Made by a program: the position numbers and the translations under genes | Part shown: positions 1-5,472 of the stretch, one piece after another | Layout: each line of letters starts with the position of its first letter | How positions within the stretch are numbered: the stretch's first letter is position 1 | The notes under the pieces: generated by a model | Database searches by the model: none | What the model was told of the DNA's origin: nothing | What the model saw: the letters and a program-made list of their open reading frames with translations, nothing else | Source of the DNA: an uncultured bacterium | GTDB lineage: Bacteria; Actinomycetota; Coriobacteriia; Coriobacteriales; Coriobacteriaceae | NCBI GenBank assembly: GCA_905215195.1 | Contig: CAJMPF010000096.1 | Span: forward strand, 1-6,686 | Direction of reading: 5' to 3' | DNA: 6,686 bases

Positions 1-20
1 AGCCGTCGGATGACATGGAG

Positions 21-52
21 AAGGGGGAGGCCTCGCGGCCTCCCCCTTTTTT
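21..52 (+). terminator. Rho-independent terminator of an upstream gene outside the window
   Basis: A perfect 10-bp GC-rich stem is visible: GGGGGAGGCC (23-32) pairs with GGCCTCCCCC (37-46) around the four-base loop TCGC. Six T residues follow at 47-52, and AA at 21-22 can pair with the first two of them. The T tract is on the plus strand only, so it terminates plus-strand transcription arriving from the left. It insulates the coaE group, which therefore needs its own promoter downstream of position 52. Confidence 0.95.
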
Positions 53-119
53 GCGTTGTATACACGTTGTACTTTGGGACCTAGCTCCCCCGTATGTGCT
101 CTTACTGTTTGGCTGTATT

Positions 120-150
120 TTGAGTCCATCTAGTGTATTTGAGCGATAAT
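120..150 (+). promoter_or_regulatory. Candidate promoter for the coaE group
   Basis: GATAAT at 145-150 matches five of six bases of the sigma-70-type -10 box. TTGAGT at 120-125 is a fair -35 box, but the 19-base spacer is longer than the usual 17. Transcription would start near 157, giving a short leader of about 22 bases before the ATG at 179. Some promoter is required here because a strong terminator lies just upstream; the exact boxes are a guess. Confidence 0.35.
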
Positions 151-166
151 TACTCGCATTGGCGTT

Positions 167-174
167 AGGGAGGG
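167..174 (+). promoter_or_regulatory. Ribosome binding site that sets the coaE start
   Basis: AGGGAGGG contains a GGAGG core at 169-173. It lies five bases before the ATG at 179 but only two before the in-frame TTG at 176. The ATG is therefore the preferred start, and the protein loses one residue relative to the longest frame. Confidence 0.8.
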
Positions 175-178
175 CTTG

Positions 179-820
179 ATGTTTACCGTATTTGTCTTGG
201 GCAATATTGCTTCGGGTAAGTCGACTGCCTGCCGCTATTTCGAATCTCGTGGCGCTATGCTAATCGATCTGGATGAGCTTGCAAAATCGCTGTATGTGCC
301 GGGCTCTGATATCGTCAATACACTCGCGGATGAATTCGGTTGGGACATTTTGGATGAGGAAGGCGGCATTCGCCGCGGCATCCTCGCTTCTCGAGCTTTC
401 GCTTCTCCTGATTCGGTCGCACGGCTCAATGACATCGTGCATCCCATTCTGATTGAACAGCTTTCGCTTAGGATTCTCGATCCGGTTTGTTGTACTGTTT
501 CATCTCCCCGTTATCCTTTTGCGGTGGTCGAGGTTTCTGCTCCGACTGGTTTTGAGGATGCATTTGGCTTGGCTGATGAAATTTTGGTCATCAGCGCCCC
601 TTTGTCAGTTCGTCGCGAGCGCGCTATTCAACGTGGCATGGAGCCATCTGATTTCGATGCCCGTTCTGCTTGCCAGCCCGAAGAGTCTGCGCTGTGCAAT
701 CTCGCTACAACTGTGATTGACAATGCGGCAGACGATAACTCGCTCTTTGAACAACTGGACGCATGGCTTTCGCGCCATGGGTTCGGGGATGTAGTGGATA
801 AGGAGGAGGCCGATGCCTAA
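179..820 (+). CDS. coaE: Dephospho-CoA kinase (CoaE), divergent
   Basis: Cytoplasmic enzyme of the last step of coenzyme A synthesis: ATP phosphorylates the 3'-hydroxyl of the ribose of dephospho-CoA. The 213-residue protein has the P-loop GNIASGKST at residues 8-16, and the acidic DLDE at 30-33 where the family has its DADE motif. The family-typical run 'LNDIVHP' lies at 83-89. A lid-region arginine cluster (VRRERAIQRG, about 144-153) and the C-terminal 'VIDN' at 179-182 also fit. Length matches the usual 195-220 residues. Odd points: the P-loop lacks the common GGIGSGKS form, and the usual PLLFE substrate motif is replaced by APTGFED (121-127). The gene also looks richer in T-ending codons than uvrB. 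It follows a terminator and leader and overlaps the next gene by 8 bases. Another P-loop nucleoside or nucleotide kinase is possible, but the full motif order favours CoaE. Confidence 0.88.
   Translation: MFTVFVLGNIASGKSTACRYFESRGAMLIDLDELAKSLYVPGSDIVNTLADEFGWDILDEEGGIRRGILASRAFASPDSVARLNDIVHPILIEQLSLRILDPVCCTVSSPRYPFAVVEVSAPTGFEDAFGLADEILVISAPLSVRRERAIQRGMEPSDFDARSACQPEESALCNLATTVIDNAADDNSLFEQLDAWLSRHGFGDVVDKEEADA
801..809 (+). promoter_or_regulatory. Ribosome binding site of the lytic transglycosylase gene, inside coaE
   Basis: AGGAGGAGG is a doubled, very strong Shine-Dalgarno sequence embedded in the last codons of coaE. Its first GGAGG core (802-806) is six bases from the ATG at 813. 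Because coaE stops at 818-820, ribosomes ending coaE sit directly over this start, which suggests translational coupling. Confidence 0.8.
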
Positions 821-1394
821 GACACGTTTCCTTACGTGGTATCGCCTTATACCGCTGGCTGCCGTTTTTGCCTTCGGCCTTATCTCATTCGTTTACTCGT
901 ATGCTCCTGCCGCTTTCTTTAAGCCGCTGTATCCGATTGACTACGAGGCGTATGTAAAGCAATCCAGTATTTCGCATAATCTGGATCCGTATCTGGTGTG
1001 CGCTGTCATTAAGTCTGAATCGAATTGGGATCCCGAGGCCGAGTCGAATCAGGGTGCTCAGGGATTGATGCAGCTGATGCCCGAGACTGCCCAGGATATG
1101 ATCGCCAAGGGCCTTGTCGACGGTGGCGAGTATTCGGCCGACAACCTTAACGATCCGGCTACGAATATCGAGTTTGGCTGTGCGTATCTCTCGTATCTTC
1201 TAGCGTATTTTAACGGGTCGACTGACAGTGCCATTGCCGCCTATAACGCCGGCATGGGCAATGTCGACGGATGGGCGCAGCAGAGTACGTCGCTTCATAA
1301 TGCAATCACCTTTCCCGAGACGCAGGCGTATCTGATTCGTGTCAATAATGCCTGGGTTCGCTACAAGACCCTCTATCCCGATCGGTTCGTATAG
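813..1394 (+). CDS. Membrane-anchored lytic transglycosylase, SLT domain
   Basis: Predicted peptidoglycan-cleaving enzyme that cuts the MurNAc-GlcNAc bond and leaves a 1,6-anhydro-MurNAc end. The 193-residue protein starts with a short basic head and one hydrophobic segment (about residues 12-30). This is probably an uncleaved anchor or signal sequence, and I see no lipobox. The SLT (Slt70 C-terminal-like) fold follows from about 45 to 180. Motif I is SESNW with the likely catalytic Glu69, motif II is GLMQLMP (84-90) and motif III is AAYNAG (142-147); 'NIEFGCAYLSYLL' (118-130) is also family-typical. There is no LysM or other wall-binding domain, so this is a compact catalytic form, smaller than E. 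coli Slt70. It overlaps coaE by 8 bases and precedes uvrB by 51 bases. The family is secure; the specific physiological role (wall turnover, secretion or division) cannot be told from sequence. Confidence 0.92.
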   Translation: MPKTRFLTWYRLIPLAAVFAFGLISFVYSYAPAAFFKPLYPIDYEAYVKQSSISHNLDPYLVCAVIKSESNWDPEAESNQGAQGLMQLMPETAQDMIAKGLVDGGEYSADNLNDPATNIEFGCAYLSYLLAYFNGSTDSAIAAYNAGMGNVDGWAQQSTSLHNAITFPETQAYLIRVNNAWVRYKTLYPDRFV

Positions 1395-1433
1395 GACTAT
1401 GCCTGCCGCCTGCGTATACTGCAGATGTATGAG

Positions 1434-1440
1434 TTAGGAG
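1434..1440 (+). promoter_or_regulatory. Ribosome binding site that sets the uvrB start
   Basis: TTAGGAG ends five bases before the ATG at 1446. The upstream in-frame ATG at 1425 has no Shine-Dalgarno sequence before it, and this site would lie inside its coding region. The start is therefore placed at 1446. Confidence 0.85.
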
Positions 1441-1445
1441 TATCC

Positions 1446-3686
1446 ATGGCGGATTTTGAAGTTGAGCGTGTTGGCGGAGAGCTCAAACGTTTTGGCGTTG
1501 AGGGCTCTGAGGTGCCGTTTAAGGTCGTGTCTCCCTATGAGCCTGCCGGTTCCCAGCCTAAGGCCATTGAGTCGCTCGTGCAGGGTGTGAGGGACGGAGA
1601 CCGCTATCAGGTTTTGCTTGGCGTGACCGGTTCGGGCAAGACCTTTACCATGGCCAAGACCATCGAAGCTCTCGGTAAGCCGACGCTGGTCATGGCCCCC
1701 AACAAAACCCTTGCCGCCCAGCTTGCGAGCGAGCTCAAAGAATTCTTTCCCAACAACGCCGTGGTCTACTTCGTCTCGTACTACGACTATTATCAGCCCG
1801 AGGCATATGTACCGCAGAGTGATACGTATATCGAGAAAGACTCCTCGATTAACGAAGAGGTCGAGATGCTGCGCCATCAGGCGACGGCATCGCTGCTTTC
1901 TCGACGCGATGTGATTGTCGTCGCATCGGTCTCGTGCATCTATGGCATCGGTTCTCCCGAGGACTATGCGGGCTTGGCACCAAACGTCGATAAGAAGGTG
2001 CCGCTCGAGCGCGATGACTTTATCCATGCGCTCATCGACATTCAATACGACCGCAATGACTATGATTTGGCGCGCGGTACCTTCCGCGTGCGCGGTGATG
2101 TCGTCGACGTGTATCCGCCCTATGCTGAGCATCCGTTGCGCTTTGAGTTCTTTGGCGACGAGGTCGAACTGATTGCCGAGATCGATGAGGTCACCGGTGA
2201 GATGCTGCGTGAGTACGAAGCGATTCCCGTGTGGCCGGCTTCGCACTACGTGACCGAGAAACCTAAGGTCAAGGCGGCCCTGAAATCGATCAGCGAAGAG
2301 TGCGAGAAGCGCGTGGCGGAGCTCAAGGCGACCGACAAGTTGCTCGAGGCTCAACGTCTGCAGCAGCGGACCGATTATGACCTCGAGATGCTCGAGACGA
2401 TGGGCTTTTGCAACGGCATCGAGAACTACTCGCGCCATCTGGATGGACGTAAGCCGGGTGAGCCGCCGTTTACCTTGATCGACTACTTTCCCAAGGACAT
2501 GCTTTGCATCATCGACGAGAGCCATGTGACGGTGCCGCAGATTCGCGGCATGCACGAAGGCGACCGTTCGCGTAAGGTGACCCTGGTGGAGCATGGTTTT
2601 CGCCTGCCCTCGGCGCTCGACAACCGTCCGCTTCGCTTCGATGAGTTTGAGGCAAGGATTCCGCAGTTCATCTACGTCTCGGCCACGCCGGGCGACTATG
2701 AGTTGCGCGTGAGTCAAAACGATGTTGAACAGATTATTCGTCCGACCGGCCTGCTCGACCCCAAGATCGATGTGCGTCCGGTTCGTGGGCAGATTGACGA
2801 TCTTGAGGATGAGATTCGCGAGCGCGTTGCCCGCAAAGAGCGCGTGCTGGTGACCACGCTCACCAAGCGCATGGCCGAGGACCTGACCGACCATCTGCTT
2901 GATGCCGGCATTAAGGTCAATTACATGCATTCCGATACGGCGACGATGGACCGTGTCGAGATCCTGCGAACGCTGCGCGAGGGAAAGATTGATGTTCTCG
3001 TTGGCATCAACCTGCTCCGTGAGGGTCTAGACCTTCCTGAGGTCTCGCTGGTGGCAATTCTCGACGCTGACAAGGAAGGCTTCTTGCGCAACCGCCGTTC
3101 GTTGATTCAGACGATTGGTCGTGCGGCCCGTAATGCCGACGGCGAGGTCATCATGTATGCAGACGTTGTGACCGATTCGATGAAAGAAGCCATCGAGGAG
3201 ACGCAACGCCGTCGCGAGATTCAGATGGCATATAACGAAGAGCATGGCATTGTGCCCAAGACGGTCCGCAAGGCCATTAACGACATTTCGAGCTTTATTG
3301 CCGAGGCCGAAAAGACTGTGGGCTCGAAGGGACGCTCGAAGGGCGACTCTCTGGGCCATGGTGCGTTCTACACGCCCGATGAAAACGGCGAGGGCGCCGC
3401 GCCGGAGACGGCGGCACCCGAGCAGACGCTTGCCGAGCAACTGGAAGGGCTACCGCATGACGAGCTCGTGCGGATTGTCGAAACCATGGAAGAGGACATG
3501 CGTAACGCTTCTGCCGCCATGGACTTTGAGAAGGCGGCGCGCCTGCGCGATGCCGTCGTTCAGATTCGGGCGATGCTCGAGGGTGCGTCTGAGGACGAGA
3601 CGATCGAGCGCTTACGTTCGCAGGCCCGTAAGGGTTCCACGTTCGCATCGGGCAGAAAACGCCAGGGTGCACGGTTTAAGAAATAG
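1446..3686 (+). CDS. uvrB: Excinuclease ABC subunit B (UvrB)
   Basis: DNA-damage-verifying helicase-like ATPase of nucleotide excision repair. It receives lesions from UvrA, clamps one strand with its beta-hairpin and recruits UvrC for dual incision. Over 746 residues the motifs are in order: Walker A GVTGSGKT (59-66), beta-hairpin region rich in tyrosine (SYYDYYQPEAYVP, 111-123, continuing to TYIEK), Walker B/motif II DESH (357-360), YVSATPGDYEL (410-420), HSDT (495-498), GINLLREGLDLPEV (520-533) and motif VI QTIGRAARN (555-563). A UvrC-binding UVR domain closes the conserved part (about 671-712). It is longer than the roughly 670 residues of E. coli UvrB. The extra length comes from about 20 residues before the conserved start, a Gly/Ala/Glu-rich linker (about 625-668) and a basic tail of about 34 residues. 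A terminator follows directly; uvrA and uvrC are not next to it. Confidence 0.99.
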   Translation: MADFEVERVGGELKRFGVEGSEVPFKVVSPYEPAGSQPKAIESLVQGVRDGDRYQVLLGVTGSGKTFTMAKTIEALGKPTLVMAPNKTLAAQLASELKEFFPNNAVVYFVSYYDYYQPEAYVPQSDTYIEKDSSINEEVEMLRHQATASLLSRRDVIVVASVSCIYGIGSPEDYAGLAPNVDKKVPLERDDFIHALIDIQYDRNDYDLARGTFRVRGDVVDVYPPYAEHPLRFEFFGDEVELIAEIDEVTGEMLREYEAIPVWPASHYVTEKPKVKAALKSISEECEKRVAELKATDKLLEAQRLQQRTDYDLEMLETMGFCNGIENYSRHLDGRKPGEPPFTLIDYFPKDMLCIIDESHVTVPQIRGMHEGDRSRKVTLVEHGFRLPSALDNRPLRFDEFEARIPQFIYVSATPGDYELRVSQNDVEQIIRPTGLLDPKIDVRPVRGQIDDLEDEIRERVARKERVLVTTLTKRMAEDLTDHLLDAGIKVNYMHSDTATMDRVEILRTLREGKIDVLVGINLLREGLDLPEVSLVAILDADKEGFLRNRRSLIQTIGRAARNADGEVIMYADVVTDSMKEAIEETQRRREIQMAYNEEHGIVPKTVRKAINDISSFIAEAEKTVGSKGRSKGDSLGHGAFYTPDENGEGAAPETAAPEQTLAEQLEGLPHDELVRIVETMEEDMRNASAAMDFEKAARLRDAVVQIRAMLEGASEDETIERLRSQARKGSTFASGRKRQGARFKK

Positions 3687-3691
3687 CGAAC

Positions 3692-3732
3692 AGGCCCCGA
3701 GTTCCCTGTGGAGCTCGGGGCCTATGTCTTTT
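3692..3732 (+). terminator. Terminator after uvrB, between convergent genes
   Basis: AGGCCCCGAG (3692-3701) pairs perfectly with CTCGGGGCCT (3714-3723). The stem extends inward by four more pairs (one T-G wobble) to a CTGT loop at 3706-3709. The run after it, ATGTCTTTT, is T-rich on the plus strand. On the minus strand the sequence after the stem (GTTCGCTATTTCTT) is only mildly T-rich. It is therefore mainly the uvrB terminator, though the stem alone could also help stop the convergent gene, whose stop codon is at 3752-3754. Confidence 0.85.
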
Positions 3733-3751
3733 GCGCGCTGGAATTCGTGCG

Positions 3752-5392
3752 TTAGAGGTCTGCGATCAGGGCTTCAGCACAACGGATGCCGTCGGTGGCC
3801 GCGCTCATGATGCCGCCAGCATATCCAGCTCCCTCACCACAAGGGTAGAGGCCCGGGGTCGACACGGCATGGCACGTTCGGTCTCGGGTGACAGTGACCG
3901 GTGAGCTCGAACGAGTCTCCACGCCGGTAAGAACGGCATCGGGACGGTCGTAGCCTCGTAGCTTTTTTCCGAGTAGGGGAAGTCCCAGGCGGAGCGACTC
4001 GACGATATGCTGCGGCAGGGCTTCGTCAATTGCCGTCCAGGTCACACCGAGCGGATAGGTGGGCTTTACCTTTCCGGGCGCCTTGCTGGCGCGTCCTGCG
4101 AGGAAATCTCCGACGAGTTGTGCCGGTGCGTTCCAGTTGGAACCGCCCAGGCGATAGGCGGCCGCCTCGCAGGCGCGCTGGAGCTCGATGCCGGCGAGCG
4201 GGTCATCGTTGGGAAGGTCCTCAGGCGTGACGTTAACGAGCAGGGCGGCGTTTGCGTTGCGTCCGTCGCGGGCATTGAGGCTGGCGCCGTTGACGCACAG
4301 GTGGCCCTGCTCGGAAGAGGCGGCGACAACCTGCCCGCCGGGGCACATGCAAAACGAGAACACGCTGCGCTCGTTGGGAAGATGGGCGACGAGCTTATAG
4401 GGGGCTGCTCCGAGGGCAGGATGCCCCGCCGAAGGGCCATATTGGGCTCGATCGATATCGAGCTGCGGGTGCTCGATGCGTACGCCCATGGCAAAGGTTT
4501 TTTGCGCGAGGGCTACGCCATGGTCCTTGAGGAGCTCGAATACGTCGCGGGCGGAATGGCCGCAGGCAAGGATAAGGTGCTTCGTGGCGATTTGCTCAGT
4601 CGCGGCATGTTGAGACGCCTGGACATCGACGCCGGTGATGGCGCCGGACGCGTCGGCGCGAATGTCAACGAGCTTTGTTCGATAGCGAACGACACCTCCG
4701 AGCCGTTCGATGCGCTGGGAAATATTGGTGACAACAGTGGGAAGGATGTCGGAACCAATATGCGGCTTGGCATCCCACAGAATGTCTCGGGGCGCGCCCG
4801 CTTCGACGAAGGTGTCCAGGATAAGGCGATGGGCGGGATTTTTTGTTCCCGTATTGAGCTTGCCGTCCGAGAAGGTCCCCGCGCCGCCCAGACCAAACTG
4901 GATATTACTCTCGGGGTCGAGGATGCGCTCCTTTAGAAAGAGGTCGATCGCATGCGAGCGGCGAAATGCCGGGTCGCCGCGCTCGATGAGCAAGGGCTTA
5001 AGACCCGCTTCGGCAAGGGTGAGTGCAGCGAAAAGGCCGGCGCATCCGGCACCGACAACGACAGGGCATTCTTGAGGTGCGTCGGAGACGGGGGAGGGGA
5101 ATGAAGACCCATCGTCTTCTATCGCGCGTACGCGCGAGCGGTCACGCTCGGCAACGCTGTCGACCGCTTCTCGCTCGAGGTGGGGACTAGTCAGCTCAAC
5201 ACGAAAGCTCAGGATAAAATGGACGTCTCGTTTTTTGCGGGCGTCGATTGACTTGCGGTGGAGCTCGATGGACTTGATCTCGGAGTCCTTGCAACGTAGG
5301 ACGCGCTTGGCGACTCGCTTGCCAACAATGAGGCAGGCATTTTCATCGCCGGCTTCATCGAGTGACGCGTTGACTTGGGTGATTTCGATCAT
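3752..5392 (-). CDS. FAD-dependent dehydrogenase, COG2509-type
   Basis: Predicted cytoplasmic flavoprotein oxidoreductase of 546 residues; the substrate is unknown. A basic N-terminal region of about 105 residues includes the family signature 'KSIDARKK' (47-54). Then come the FAD-binding Rossmann motif VGAGCAG (113-119) with the acidic end of the second strand at LLIERGD (134-140), and the characteristic GGAGTFSDGKLNTG (169-182). Further on are 'ACGHSARDVF' (276-285), FCMCPGG (347-353), VETRSSSPVTVTRD (491-504) and a C-terminal FAD-contacting GEGAGYAGG (519-527). The start is set by TAAGGAG six bases upstream. A start 41 codons earlier would lie inside the neighbouring gene and has no support. 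It is preceded by a second, unrelated-family flavoprotein on the same strand and faces uvrB tail to tail. The family is clear, but its biochemical reaction is not established from anything visible here, and neighbours give no pathway hint. Confidence 0.93.
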   Translation of the reverse strand: MIEITQVNASLDEAGDENACLIVGKRVAKRVLRCKDSEIKSIELHRKSIDARKKRDVHFILSFRVELTSPHLEREAVDSVAERDRSRVRAIEDDGSSFPSPVSDAPQECPVVVGAGCAGLFAALTLAEAGLKPLLIERGDPAFRRSHAIDLFLKERILDPESNIQFGLGGAGTFSDGKLNTGTKNPAHRLILDTFVEAGAPRDILWDAKPHIGSDILPTVVTNISQRIERLGGVVRYRTKLVDIRADASGAITGVDVQASQHAATEQIATKHLILACGHSARDVFELLKDHGVALAQKTFAMGVRIEHPQLDIDRAQYGPSAGHPALGAAPYKLVAHLPNERSVFSFCMCPGGQVVAASSEQGHLCVNGASLNARDGRNANAALLVNVTPEDLPNDDPLAGIELQRACEAAAYRLGGSNWNAPAQLVGDFLAGRASKAPGKVKPTYPLGVTWTAIDEALPQHIVESLRLGLPLLGKKLRGYDRPDAVLTGVETRSSSPVTVTRDRTCHAVSTPGLYPCGEGAGYAGGIMSAATDGIRCAEALIADL

Positions 5393-5398
5393 CGAGGT

Positions 5399-5405
5399 CT
5401 CCTTA
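5399..5405 (-). promoter_or_regulatory. Ribosome binding site that sets the COG2509-type gene start
   Basis: Read on the minus strand this is TAAGGAG, six bases before the ATG at 5392-5390. It rules out longer in-frame starts within the upstream gene. Its AAGGAG core (5399-5404) can pair with CTCTTT (5414-5419) just upstream, leaving a nine-base loop, so it might be partly masked. Confidence 0.88.
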
Positions 5406-5408
5406 GAG

Positions 5409-5442
5409 GCAAGAAAGAGGCCGTCCGGTATCCCAGACGGCC
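5409..5442 (-). terminator. Intergenic hairpin with T-rich tail (terminator or structured leader)
   Basis: On the minus strand GGCCGTC pairs perfectly with GACGGCC (arms at 5436-5442 and 5419-5425) around a ten-base loop, followed by TCTTTCTT (5411-5418). This is a moderate Rho-independent terminator for the flavoprotein gene that stops at 5473, about 30 bases after its stop codon. It is only four bases upstream of the Shine-Dalgarno sequence of the next gene, so it would also sit in that gene's 5' leader if transcription starts near 5450. Terminator, attenuator or mRNA-stabilising hairpin all remain possible. Confidence 0.65.
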
Positions 5443-5456
5443 CGAATGCGTTTTTG

Positions 5457-5462
5457 ATTATA
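5457..5462 (-). promoter_or_regulatory. Candidate -10 box for the COG2509-type gene
   Basis: On the minus strand this reads TATAAT, a perfect -10 box in an otherwise GC-rich setting, 11 bases beyond the upstream gene's stop codon. The expected start site is near 5450, giving a leader of about 58 bases that contains the hairpin and the ribosome binding site. No good -35 box is present at 16-18 bases (AAGCAG-like at 17), and no TGn extension precedes it, so the promoter may need an activator or may be weak. Confidence 0.5.
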
Positions 5463-5472
5463 GACTGCGCGG

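Noticed and set aside
2..13. Possible last codons (Ala-Val-Gly-stop) of a gene upstream of the first terminator
   Set aside because: The spacing to the terminator is plausible, but four codons are too little to support a coding call.
1410..1424. CTG-N9-CAG as a true LexA box
   Set aside because: It is one base short of the enterobacterial spacing, and Gram-positive LexA usually binds a GAAC...GTTC type site, which I do not see upstream of uvrB. It is kept only as a low-interest finding.
1425..1445. Upstream in-frame ATG that would add seven residues to UvrB
   Set aside because: It has no Shine-Dalgarno sequence, whereas the ATG at 1446 has TTAGGAG at ideal spacing.
1434..2930. A 498-codon open frame antisense to uvrB
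   Set aside because: It lies entirely opposite unmistakable, highly conserved uvrB sequence, has no recognisable domain, and such long antisense frames are expected from the codon bias of GC-rich genes.
4007..4936. A 309-codon plus-strand open frame over the COG2509-type gene
   Set aside because: The minus-strand frame carries all the flavoprotein motifs; this one shows low-complexity Gly/Ala/Arg-rich sequence typical of a shadow frame.
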